28,651 nucleotides of DNA from PALSA-1355 sp035496575 (GTDB lineage: Bacteria > Planctomycetota > Planctomycetia > Pirellulales > PALSA-1355). The stretch is from the NCBI GenBank assembly GCA_035496575.1, contig DATJEN010000138.1:1-28651 (forward strand). Direction: 5' to 3'. Shown here piece after piece: positions 7,604 through 16,322 of the stretch (position 1 is its first letter; the number at the start of each line of letters is the position of its first letter). Below the pieces are notes generated by a model. That model had not been told where the DNA came from and made no database searches. It saw only the letters and a program-made list of their open reading frames with translations. A program made the position numbers and the translations under genes.

Positions 7604-8371
7604 ATGGCTGGTCCAACTGTTACCGCCTGGCGTCAACGCGCCGGCGAATATCTGCGCGAGTCGAGCCGCCCGCTGGCGGCATTGGCGTTCATTCTGCCTC
7701 TGCTTGCGCTGTATGAGCTGGGCGTGATCATTCTCGGCCCTCAGGCGGTGCGCAACGGGGCCGACGTCTGGCTGCGGCAGTTGCTCGATGGCTTGGGTCT
7801 GGGGCAGTACTTTTTGCTGCCCGTGCTCACGGTCGGAGGGTTGCTCGGCTGGCACTACGTGGCCCGGCACCGTTGGGAGCTGTCGGTCAGCACGCTGCTG
7901 ATCATGGCGGGCGAATGCGTGGGCCTTGCGTTCTTGCTGCTCGTGCTCGCGCGCGGCGAGGCAGCCTTGTTCGAAGCTGCGCTGCGCGACCCGACGGCGG
8001 CGGCCATCCCGGCAGCCATGCCGTGGGTTCTCTCAGCCCGGGCTGCGGTGGTCGGCCGGGTGGTGGGGTTTTTAGGCGCGGGGGTCTACGAAGAAGCGCT
8101 GTTCCGCATGTTGCTGGTTCCGCCCGTGGCGGGCGCCGCCTCGCGATTGGGAGTGCGCGGCGGGATTGGCGTGGCGTGCGCGGTCATCATCACCAGCATC
8201 GGTTTCTCTGCCGCGCATTATCTGGGCGCGCAAGGTGAAGCGTTTCAGACGTTCAGCTTTGCCTTTCGTTGCACCGCGGGCGCATTTTTTGCGCTGTTGT
8301 TCATCCACCGCGGTTTCGGCATTGCGGCTGGCACGCATGCCATCTACGACATTTTGGCCGGCTTTGCATGA
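7604..8371 (+). CDS. CPBP-family intramembrane metalloprotease
   Basis: This is a 255-residue multi-pass membrane protein of the CPBP (Rce1-like/ABI) family. Motif 1 is Y-E-E-A-L-F-R (Glu pair near residues 162-163), motif 2 is F-S-A-A-H (near 200-204) and motif 3 is G-T-H-A-I-Y-D (near 242-248). Together these form the intramembrane active site. Five to seven hydrophobic segments are visible (for example LAFILPLLALYELGVIIL and VGLAFLLLVLARG). I chose the ATG at 7604 because the family's N-terminal helix starts soon after it; the ATG at 7529 adds 25 unconvincing residues. TTAGAAT ends four bases before the chosen ATG, which suggests a leaderless message. The substrate is unknown. Confidence 0.85.
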   Translation: MAGPTVTAWRQRAGEYLRESSRPLAALAFILPLLALYELGVIILGPQAVRNGADVWLRQLLDGLGLGQYFLLPVLTVGGLLGWHYVARHRWELSVSTLLIMAGECVGLAFLLLVLARGEAALFEAALRDPTAAAIPAAMPWVLSARAAVVGRVVGFLGAGVYEEALFRMLLVPPVAGAASRLGVRGGIGVACAVIITSIGFSAAHYLGAQGEAFQTFSFAFRCTAGAFFALLFIHRGFGIAAGTHAIYDILAGFA

Positions 8372-8406
8372 AGCGCGCTGGCTTGGCGCGGCATCGACTT
8401 TGCGGC

Positions 8407-8436
8407 GGCGCGCCCTTTGCTAGCAGTTGGCGCGCC
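8407..8436. terminator. Possible terminator after the CPBP gene
   Basis: GGCGCGCC (8407-8414) and GGCGCGCC (8429-8436) can pair over 8 bp around a 14-base loop, followed by GTTT. It starts 36 bases after the stop of the CPBP gene. The T-run is short, so this is only a candidate. Confidence 0.3.
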
Positions 8437-8507
8437 GTTTGGAAACGAGCGCCGCGGAAAAGTCAAGGCGCAAAAACCGAAGGTAGCCGGCGGCGCAAAA
8501 AGTCTCT

Positions 8508-8535
8508 TTGTCTGTCCTCGCCCCGAGTTTATAAT
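8508..8535 (+). promoter_or_regulatory. Promoter of the DUF2617-like gene
   Basis: TTGTCT (8508-8513) and a perfect TATAAT (8530-8535) are spaced by 16 bases. The transcription start would be near 8542, giving a leader of about 49 bases before the GTG at 8591. This is one of the best promoter matches in the window. Confidence 0.6.
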
Positions 8536-8577
8536 GAGCCCGTGAGCGACGTTTTCTTGTGTGTGCTTGCCAATGTC

Positions 8578-8583
8578 GAGGAG
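8578..8583 (+). promoter_or_regulatory. Ribosome-binding site deciding the GTG start of the DUF2617-like gene
   Basis: GAGGAG lies seven bases before the GTG at 8591. The earlier in-frame ATGs at 8561 and 8573 have no such site, and this one would fall inside the gene if either were used. Confidence 0.6.
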
Positions 8584-8590
8584 CCGCGAC

Positions 8591-9130
8591 GTGCTTTCCG
8601 TCCGACCGAAAGTCGCCGAGTTGGTCTTCCAACTCTATGGGCGTGCGCTGCATCCTGAGTTGTTTCAAGTCCACAGCACGCGCACCGTCGAACGTGGCGC
8701 GTATCAGGCCACGGTCAACATCACGAGCGCCGGTCACGTCGTCACGTGGCGCTATCAAGGCCAGACGCTCACGGAAGTCGCCACCAGCGCCCATCATCCA
8801 CTGCCCCAAAAGCGGCGGCTGGTTTCTTATCGCTTGAAGGGCGAGGGCAGCGACAAGGTCGAGTGCCGCGGCGGAGCCCGCTATTGCGTCAACTTCCAGT
8901 TGGAGCCCGTCGAGCCGGAGGTTTTTTGGACCTTCCAACAGGAGCTCGCCTGCGACGGACAGCACCAAGGCATGCTCTATCGCTTCGACTCCAGCGGCCG
9001 CATGGCCCTGGGAGCTCTTAGCTACATCAATCTGGAAGCACGCAATCGCAGCCTGTTGGTGCAGGCCTTCCACACCTTCCCTGACGACTACGCGATCGTG
9101 AAAAGCCAATCGCTTTTCGAGATCCCCTAG
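8591..9130 (+). CDS. DUF2617-like conserved protein
   Basis: This 179-residue cytoplasmic protein has no signal peptide or membrane segment. It opens with a short Val-Leu-Ser segment and PKVAELVFQLYGRALHPELF, which I recognise as the DUF2617 pattern; its function is unknown. The rest alternates short beta-like strands (VNITSAGHVVTWRYQGQTLTE, GMLYRFDSSGRMALGALSYI) and ends LFEIP. The GTG start at 8591 is chosen for its GAGGAG and because the conserved segment begins right after it. It has its own promoter. It converges on the hydrolase gene with only two bases between the stop codons. The family name comes from memory of the N-terminal pattern. Confidence 0.75.
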   Translation: MLSVRPKVAELVFQLYGRALHPELFQVHSTRTVERGAYQATVNITSAGHVVTWRYQGQTLTEVATSAHHPLPQKRRLVSYRLKGEGSDKVECRGGARYCVNFQLEPVEPEVFWTFQQELACDGQHQGMLYRFDSSGRMALGALSYINLEARNRSLLVQAFHTFPDDYAIVKSQSLFEIP

Positions 9131-9132
9131 TC

Positions 9133-9972
9133 TCAGGCCTTCCGCACGCGGTTCAGAAAACCATCCAGCGCGGCGTTGAACGCGCGCGGGTTCTCAAGGG
9201 GGCTCATATGCCCGCTGTCTTCCAGAACGACGAACTCGGCAGCTGGAATCGCGGTTGCGAGCGTACGCATCTCAGCCATTGGCGAAATGGCATCGTGCTG
9301 GCCGACAACGACCAGCGTGGGGCAAGTGATCTTAGGCAAATAGTCGCGCACGTCGGGGCGCGTCGCCAGGGCCTCCAGAGCCGCCACGACCCCGGCGGGA
9401 TCCGCCGAGAGCATGGTTTCGCGCACGCACTTGACGAGCTCCGCTTGATGATCGACCGTCCGCGGCGCAAACAGCTTGCCGATCATGGCATCCGCCACAG
9501 GCTGCACGCCTTCGGATTGAACGCGCCCGATCTGTTCGCGACGGCCTTGCGCCGCTTCCGGCGTGTCGGCCACCGCGCGCGTGTCGCAAAGCACCAGAGC
9601 GCGCACCCGCTCGCGATACTTGCGCCAGAATTGAAAGGCCACATAGCCCCCCATCGACAACCCGCATAGCACGATGGGCCCGCGCACCCCAAGCGCGCCG
9701 AGGATGGCGGCCGTGTCGTCGGCCATGCTTTCAACACTTAGCGGACTTGCCGGCGGCGATTTGCCAAATCCGCGCAGGTCGGGCGCGATCACGCGGCCGC
9801 GCGAACCAAACTCGGCAATCTGCTCACGCCACATCGTGTGATCGAGCGGAAAGCCGTGCAGGAACACGAGAGAATCACCGGAGCCAGCCTCGCATACGGC
9901 GAGCTCACCGCGGGAAGTGTGCACAACCCGCGCCGCGGGGATCGGCGCGTTTGAGCTTCGAGCAGCCTCCAT
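9133..9972 (-). CDS. Alpha/beta-fold hydrolase
   Basis: This is a 279-residue serine hydrolase of the alpha/beta fold. The oxyanion region is FLHGFPLDHTMW (about 38-48). The nucleophile elbow is G-L-S106-M-G-G. The acid is probably Asp227 (VGQHDAISP) and the base His255 (DSGHMSPLENP). The layout resembles 3-oxoadipate enol-lactonases and related esterases, but no neighbour belongs to an aromatic-degradation pathway, so the substrate is left open. The ATG at 9972 is used because a longer reading would run back into the upstream gene. AGGAG lies 10 bases before it and overlaps the stop region of the HEAT/TPR gene, 13 bases away. The two are almost certainly one transcript. Confidence 0.85.
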   Translation of the reverse strand: MEAARSSNAPIPAARVVHTSRGELAVCEAGSGDSLVFLHGFPLDHTMWREQIAEFGSRGRVIAPDLRGFGKSPPASPLSVESMADDTAAILGALGVRGPIVLCGLSMGGYVAFQFWRKYRERVRALVLCDTRAVADTPEAAQGRREQIGRVQSEGVQPVADAMIGKLFAPRTVDHQAELVKCVRETMLSADPAGVVAALEALATRPDVRDYLPKITCPTLVVVGQHDAISPMAEMRTLATAIPAAEFVVLEDSGHMSPLENPRAFNAALDGFLNRVRKA

Positions 9973-9985
9973 GCGAGCCGAGCTC

Positions 9986-11797
9986 CTAAGGTTGCCGCGA
10001 GTTTTGCCGCTCGAGCGCTTCGCGGAAGACTTTGAGCTGCCGCGTGATGGAGACCGTGTGCGGGTCGAGGGCCGCCGCTTCGCTCTGGCAGCGGACCGCC
10101 GACGCGTAGTCCTTCTTCGCGAAATAGCAGTGTCCCAGCGTGTCGAGCAGGCCGCCCACCCGCTTGGGCGACTCGCCCTCGGCGCGGGCCAGGTCGACTG
10201 ATTTTTGCGAGAGGCGAATTGCTTCGTCGATATCGCCTTCGGTATTGGCGACCAGCCAGGCGACCTGGTTGTAGAAGGTGGGCTCATCCGGCGAGTTTTC
10301 GATCTGCCCGCGACAGGTTTCGATGACTTCCTTGATGAGCGCGACGATTTGATTCCGCTCGGCGGAGCCGGGATCGGTCAAGCGATAAAGCGCGATCAGC
10401 ACGTCGACGTTGCTGCGGTCTTGCTCGAGCGCTTTGTCGAGATATTGCTTTTGCTTGGCGCGATCGCCCGCCGCTTCGGCATCACAGGCGTAGTAGAACG
10501 ACATACTGGAGCGGAACAGGTTGGCATTGGCTTCGCCCTGCTGGCGCGAAGCACGCACCCGTTGCATGACGTTGGGATCTTTGTCGGCGGCCGTGAGCAG
10601 CTCGTTCAAAAGATCGGCGGCTTCGCGGTCGCGGCGGCGGTCGTGCAGGTTCTCGGCCAGATAGCGGCGGGCGCGGACATCCGTCGCGGAACCCAGCGGC
10701 CCAATGGCGATAATCCGCCGCAGCTCGCGCTCGGCCCATTCCATCAACCCGCGCTCGACGAGCCGGTCGACCACCGCGGCATGTTCCTGCGGGTTGTCGC
10801 CGCCCAGTTGTAGCGCCTTGGCGGCGGTAGCTTCGGCGAGCTCCGTTTTTCCTTGTGCCCGCCGCGCTTCGCACAGCGTATAGAGCAGCACGGCGTCGAG
10901 ATCGAAGCTGGCAGCGAATCTTCGCGAAACTTCATCGATGGCGTCCCACGACTTCCGCGTCGACAGCCACTCGACCAATTCCGAAAGCGAGGCCGAGTCG
11001 CCACGCTCGCAATCGATCATCTGCCGCACGACTTCAGGCGTTTCTTTGCCGCGGCCCAGCCGGTCGAGCAATTCGACTTTGCGCTTGAGCATGTCCGAGA
11101 CAATGCGCGGCGCGGTTTCCTGGGGGTGCTCGTCCAGTACCTTTCGCTCGGCGGAGACCAGCTCCGACCAGGTTGCCAGCGCCGCGCCGGGATCGCTTTG
11201 CATTTGCACATAGGCCAGCAGCCAGCGCGCGGCCGGCCGCCGGGCGTGCGCCACGCTAGCGCGAATCGTCTCGGCCCGACGTGCCCAGGCCTGCGGGTCC
11301 TTCGGCATGGGCTGATCCATGACTGCCAGCGCCGCCTGGCGCGACACGACGTGCGACTTCTCGAAACGGACCAGCCGGCACAGCCACGGCAAGCCTTGAT
11401 CGGCCGGCAGATCTGCCAACTGGCGAATCCGCTGCAGGCGGCGATCGTCGGCTTGCGAGTCGTAGTCCTTGAGTATCTGCTGGACGGCCCGCGGATCGCC
11501 CTCGCGCGTCCATTCGGCCCGAATGGTGCGCACCAGATAGCCGGCCTGCATGGCGATCTCGGGGTCGTCGTGCTCCTGGGCATCGGCCAACAGGTCAAAG
11601 GCCTCGTACCCTCGCTTGATGAGCTGTTCTTGAGCTCGCTCGCGCACCTCGTATTGCTTATCGCCAAGCTGTTCGATGAGCCGCGCGATCTCGGCGGCCG
11701 ACGCGGCCGATCCGGAAGCCGGCTCGTCCGCGGCGCGGCCCGGCGACAGCAGCGCCAGCCAGGCGACAATCAGCAACACAAAGGAAGGAAACTTCAT
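9986..11797 (-). CDS. Secreted HEAT/tetratricopeptide-like repeat protein
   Basis: This 603-residue protein has a Sec signal peptide (about 1-22, FVLLIVAWLALLSPGRAADE), so it is exported. Residues 35-90 (EIARLIEQLGDKQYEVRERA, then a second helix pair) look like a HEAT repeat of the type common in planctomycete exported proteins. The rest is all helical and reads as degenerate TPR-like repeats. The last is the clearest: LLDTLGHCYFAKKDYASAVR at about 555-575, preceded by NQVAWLVANTEGDIDEAIRL. I see no catalytic motif. It is probably a scaffold in the periplasm. It is followed 13 bases later by the alpha/beta hydrolase. I know no established function for it. Confidence 0.8.
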   Translation of the reverse strand: MKFPSFVLLIVAWLALLSPGRAADEPASGSAASAAEIARLIEQLGDKQYEVRERAQEQLIKRGYEAFDLLADAQEHDDPEIAMQAGYLVRTIRAEWTREGDPRAVQQILKDYDSQADDRRLQRIRQLADLPADQGLPWLCRLVRFEKSHVVSRQAALAVMDQPMPKDPQAWARRAETIRASVAHARRPAARWLLAYVQMQSDPGAALATWSELVSAERKVLDEHPQETAPRIVSDMLKRKVELLDRLGRGKETPEVVRQMIDCERGDSASLSELVEWLSTRKSWDAIDEVSRRFAASFDLDAVLLYTLCEARRAQGKTELAEATAAKALQLGGDNPQEHAAVVDRLVERGLMEWAERELRRIIAIGPLGSATDVRARRYLAENLHDRRRDREAADLLNELLTAADKDPNVMQRVRASRQQGEANANLFRSSMSFYYACDAEAAGDRAKQKQYLDKALEQDRSNVDVLIALYRLTDPGSAERNQIVALIKEVIETCRGQIENSPDEPTFYNQVAWLVANTEGDIDEAIRLSQKSVDLARAEGESPKRVGGLLDTLGHCYFAKKDYASAVRCQSEAAALDPHTVSITRQLKVFREALERQNSRQP

Positions 11798-11907
11798 ACG
11801 AGATACACGCGCACGCTGGAAAAATCGCGCGCAAGCAGGGCAGGGCCGCAGTATGGATGCAAAACGCGAGGTCGGATCATCCGCGCCAAACGCCGGCGCT
11901 TACTTCC

Positions 11908-11935
11908 AGCATAGCTGCGCGGCGGGGCAGGGCAA
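11908..11935 (-). promoter_or_regulatory. Weak promoter candidate for the HEAT/TPR gene
   Basis: On the minus strand TTGCCC (11930-11935) is followed after 16 bases by TATGCT (11908-11913), in the 163-base gap before the gene. Each hexamer matches the consensus at about four positions. Confidence 0.25.
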
Positions 11936-11960
11936 GCGACACACCCTGCTGGCACGGCGA

Positions 11961-12800
11961 TTAAGCGGCGCGCTGTTCGCCCGTACGAGTGGGCCCAAGC
12001 GTACTCTCGAGGTGGGCGCGGGCGAGTGGCAGCGGCCGCACGGGCGCCGCGCCTGGCCGTAAGTAGCTCCAATAGATAGCCGCCAGCTCACCGACGGCCT
12101 TCACGAAGTCGCCCCGCTTGAGGGTCGACCCGGCCACGTCGCGCCACGCATCCAGCGGCAACTCATACACGACCTCGCGCAAGGGCCGCATGACCGCCGC
12201 GCGAGAAAGCTGCACCATCCGCGCGAAAATCTCGACGTCGAAGATCCAGCGCGTCAGAAAAGGACGCGCGAAGCAGTATTCCAACAGCGGGCTGGAGCGG
12301 AACAACTTGGCTCCGCATTGCGTGTCGAAGACCGACGTGCCGAGCGTGGTGGAAGCGACACGCGCGAACAGGCGGCCCAATACGCGACGCGCGGGGCGGC
12401 GCTCGATGCGATGCCCCAACAGACCGATGCGCGTGCCGATCACCACCTCGATATCAGAGTGAACATCCAACGCGCGGCGGAACGCTTCGATGTCTTCGAG
12501 TGGCGTGGCCAGGTCGGCGTCCCAAAAGCCCACATAGTCGGGCTCGCTTCGCAAGGCCAACAACACGCCCTGCCGCACCGCCTCGGCCTTGCCACCATTT
12601 TTCGCCAGGTGCAAGAAACTGAACGCACGTGGATTCGAGCGGTGCAGACCTTCGAGCAGCTCGAGCGTTTCGTCGCGGCTGCCATCGTTGACAAACAGCA
12701 GCTCGACATCGTGGGTTCGGCGGCCAAACGCTTCGATGGCGGCCGCGTCCAGCCGCCTGGCCTCGTTGTAGCACGGCACCACGACAACAGCACGCGTCAT
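11961..12800 (-). CDS. Family 2 glycosyltransferase, dolichyl-phosphate glucosyltransferase-like
   Basis: This 279-residue GT-A glycosyltransferase opens with VVVPCYNEARRL, has the sugar-nucleotide segment LLFVNDGSRDETLELLEGL (35-53), GGKAEAVRQGVLLAL (69-83) and the metal-binding D94-A-D96 in FWDADLATPLEDI. The AKNGGKAEAVR and DADLATP pattern resembles dolichyl/polyprenyl-phosphate glucose synthases. The C-terminal part (CGAKLFRSS, RWIFDVEIFARM, VYELPLDAWRDVAGS) also fits that group. No strong transmembrane helix is visible, so it is probably peripheral. AAGGA lies seven bases before the ATG. The response regulator is transcribed in the same direction 158 bases upstream. The acceptor is unknown. 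Confidence 0.88.
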   Translation of the reverse strand: MTRAVVVVPCYNEARRLDAAAIEAFGRRTHDVELLFVNDGSRDETLELLEGLHRSNPRAFSFLHLAKNGGKAEAVRQGVLLALRSEPDYVGFWDADLATPLEDIEAFRRALDVHSDIEVVIGTRIGLLGHRIERRPARRVLGRLFARVASTTLGTSVFDTQCGAKLFRSSPLLEYCFARPFLTRWIFDVEIFARMVQLSRAAVMRPLREVVYELPLDAWRDVAGSTLKRGDFVKAVGELAAIYWSYLRPGAAPVRPLPLARAHLESTLGPTRTGEQRAA

Positions 12801-12958
12801 GCGGACATCCTTGCCCGAGAGAAAACCCGAATCGAACGACCTGGCAGGCCGTTGGCGCGGTTCTCTTAACCGAGGCGAGCCGCTGCAAGCAAGAGCAGTC
12901 GCGGACTGGTCGCTGGAAGGATGGCGAAAGCGCGGGCATTCGCCGCCCTGGCGCGCTG

Positions 12959-13417
12959 CTAGCGTCGCGGGCCGGCAGCATCTTCCATTTCGGCGATGTA
13001 CTGCCGCAGCCGCTCCACCTCGTCGGTCACGTGGTGCAGCTTGAGCATGTTTTCCACGCGCTTGACGAGCTCCAGCTTGTTGACCGGCTTGCTCAGAAAA
13101 TCATCGGTTCCCGCTTCAACAGCCCGTTCGATGTCGCCCAGCTCGTTGAGAGCGGTCACCATCAGAATCATGATGCCGCGCGTGGCCGGATCGGCCTTCA
13201 ACCGCTCGCACACCTCGAACCCGCTCAGCTTAGGCATCATCACGTCCAGCAGGATCAACTCGGGCTGGAAGGATTCGACTTTGGCCAGCGTATCGCGGCC
13301 GTCGACGGCGACGGCAATCTCGCAGTCGAGGCCACTCAAATAAGCCTCGAGCAGCTCGACATTGGGGCCATTGTCGTCGGCGATGAGAATCCGGCACTTG
13401 GGAGGCGTTTCCGACAT
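12959..13417 (-). CDS. Receiver-only response regulator
   Basis: This 152-residue protein is a single CheY-like receiver domain. The acidic pocket is Asp14-Asp15, the phosphate acceptor is Asp58 (LILLDVMMPKLSGFEVC), the switch threonine is Thr88 (MVTAL) and the conserved lysine is Lys110 (LSKPVNK). The MMPKLSGFEVCERLK stretch is like PleD/DivK receivers. After the domain, about 22 residues form an amphipathic coiled coil (TDEVERLRQYIAEMEDA), which may pair it with a partner. There is no DNA-binding or enzymatic output domain, and no histidine kinase is in the window. It has its own promoter-like -10 (13467-13472) in the gap after glyA. Confidence 0.92.
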   Translation of the reverse strand: MSETPPKCRILIADDNGPNVELLEAYLSGLDCEIAVAVDGRDTLAKVESFQPELILLDVMMPKLSGFEVCERLKADPATRGIMILMVTALNELGDIERAVEAGTDDFLSKPVNKLELVKRVENMLKLHHVTDEVERLRQYIAEMEDAAGPRR

Positions 13418-13466
13418 GCGTAATCCGGCGACGGCTAAAGGACCCGAGCGTCTGCGGCGGCCTTCG

Positions 13467-13472
13467 ATTATA
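13467..13472 (-). promoter_or_regulatory. Perfect TATAAT -10 element upstream of the response regulator
   Basis: The minus strand reads TATAAT, placing transcription start about 43 bases before the ATG at 13417. No good -35 hexamer lies 16-18 bases upstream, so the promoter may need an activator or be only partial. Confidence 0.4.
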
Positions 13473-13518
13473 GGCTGCTTTGCGAAATGCGCATATGGCG
13501 GTCGCGCTAGGCGCGGAG

Positions 13519-14787
<1,269 letters not shown>

Positions 14788-14826
14788 GGCGGTTGTCTCG
14801 TGCTGTTTTTTACCCGCGGAATTCTT

Positions 14827-14855
14827 ATTCTCAGGTCGCGCGCTGGTGGCGTCAA
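14827..14855 (-). promoter_or_regulatory. Promoter of glyA
   Basis: On the minus strand TTGACG (14850-14855; five of six matches) and GAGAAT (14827-14832; four of six) are 17 bases apart. The leader would be about 35 to 40 bases. It lies in the 109-base gap before glyA. Confidence 0.5.
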
Positions 14856-14896
14856 TCGCCGCGCCGCTTAAGCGCGAGTCACAAACTCGCGGCCGC

Positions 14897-16273
14897 TCAA
14901 CGTTTCGCGGCGCTTTTCGTAGTGCGCTCCACCTGCGCCCTTGTTGCGCGCGTGATTTCGACGTCGAGTGAACCAGAATTGTCGGCCAACTGGCCGGCCG
15001 AGTCGTTCACGCGGAAGTAAAGCGTGCCTGCCCGGTCGAACTTCAACGTGGCATCGGACCCGACCGCCATCGGTTTGATCAGGCCCGTGGCTTCTTGCGG
15101 CGTCAGCGCGTCGGCGCGAACCGCCATCAACAGCATGCCGAGTGGCCGACCTTGGTAGTAACGAATCGTGACGCCGTCGGGCTCTGACATCCAAGGCTTT
15201 TCGCCGTCGGCCAGTTGGTAACGTCCCTTCGCGCGGACGCGCACGCTGTCACCACGTTCGACACGCACTCCGCTGGGCTGCCAAAACCGATCGGCGGCGA
15301 CGGTCACGTGTATTCCGTCGTCGCTTAGCGGCTGGCCGATCTCGAGCGGCACCTGCATGCGCGCGAAGTCATATCCGTAGTCCAAATTCGCAACGTACAG
15401 TTGCCAGTCTTCGCTGAGCTCAGCGGGGTTGGCTTCCAGGATTCGCTGCGCCTCGCGATCGAACTCCGGCCGCCCGGCCCATTCGATAAGCTTCCAAAAC
15501 CGTTCGTGGTAGCGCGGATTGCGGTCCAAGAACGCGGCGGTCGCCCAGCACCACCCGTACGCGTCGTTGTCTTGATGCGCCCGAGAGTCGTAGTTGAAAA
15601 TCTTGCCGAGCGATAGCGCCTGGCGCTTGGCGAACGCGGTTTGCACGATTTCAATGCGGCCCCATTTCGAGACTTCGTCGCGCGAACGAGGGAAGTAGTT
15701 GAGCGTGAGTTTGCCGTCTTGATAGCGGTGCGTGGCGAGCAATTCGGCCATTGCCTCGGCGTACCAGGCGGAGCCCACGCCGCCCAGAAAGCGGTTCATG
15801 AAGGCGTGCGTTCCCTCGTGCAGCAGCAGATGCCGGCGGTAGTAGTCGCTCGACTGATCGAAGAACCACAAGTCGTCCCCGCGGGCAAACCCACTTTTGA
15901 ATCGTGGCAGGTCGAGGGGAGCTAGCCCCGCCGCCTCGAAGCGCTCGCGGCTCTTCATCAGATAGCCGTGCACCCGCCAGAAAGAGTTCTTCTCGGGGTC
16001 GATTTTGAAAATGGCGCACCATTGCGGGAATGCCTGATCGAATGCTTCACCCAGAACATCAACGTCCGGATCGGGGGGTAGATCGGTGTCAAGAATGAGG
16101 TGACGCGATTCGATGCGGCGAAAACCTGCGGGCAGCTCGGGGCCGGGTGCTTGATCGACAGCCAACGAACTCGTGCAAGCCGCGGACACCAGCGCAAACA
16201 ATGACAACACCAACAGGCCCACGCGAATGCTTGCGAGCCAGGCTGAACCAGAATGGCGCGGATCGATGCGCAT
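14897..16273 (-). CDS. Secreted HExxH metallopeptidase-like protein with PA-IL-like lectin domain
   Basis: This 458-residue protein has an N-terminal signal (about 15-33, VGLLVLSLFALVSAAC). A Cys at its end hints at a lipoprotein, but the lipobox is weak. The middle has a zinc site: H152-E-G-T-H156 in LLLHEGTHAFMNRFLGG, with a likely third ligand Glu173 in AWYAEAMAE. This matches gluzincin-type peptidases and the DUF1570-like proteins of planctomycetes. Residues about 345-450 resemble the PA-IL/LecA beta-sandwich: RGDSVRVRAKGRYQL, then PDGVTIRYYQGRPLGMLLMA, then LYFRVNDSAG and DNSGSLDVEI. The ATG at 16273 is chosen over upstream codons because those overlap the helicase gene, which ends 49 bases earlier. 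Peptidase activity is inferred, not shown. Confidence 0.8.
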   Translation of the reverse strand: MRIDPRHSGSAWLASIRVGLLVLSLFALVSAACTSSLAVDQAPGPELPAGFRRIESRHLILDTDLPPDPDVDVLGEAFDQAFPQWCAIFKIDPEKNSFWRVHGYLMKSRERFEAAGLAPLDLPRFKSGFARGDDLWFFDQSSDYYRRHLLLHEGTHAFMNRFLGGVGSAWYAEAMAELLATHRYQDGKLTLNYFPRSRDEVSKWGRIEIVQTAFAKRQALSLGKIFNYDSRAHQDNDAYGWCWATAAFLDRNPRYHERFWKLIEWAGRPEFDREAQRILEANPAELSEDWQLYVANLDYGYDFARMQVPLEIGQPLSDDGIHVTVAADRFWQPSGVRVERGDSVRVRAKGRYQLADGEKPWMSEPDGVTIRYYQGRPLGMLLMAVRADALTPQEATGLIKPMAVGSDATLKFDRAGTLYFRVNDSAGQLADNSGSLDVEITRATRAQVERTTKSAAKR

Positions 16274-16322
16274 ACGCCGCCAACAAATGCCCGGCAGTCG
16301 AGCTAGGTTTGGATCGAGATCC

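Noticed and set aside
9973..10287. Longer N-terminus for the alpha/beta hydrolase
   Set aside because: It would overlap over 300 bases of the HEAT/TPR gene in another frame, and its residues are Ser/Arg-rich noise. The ATG at 9972 has a Shine-Dalgarno sequence and opens just before the hydrolase domain.
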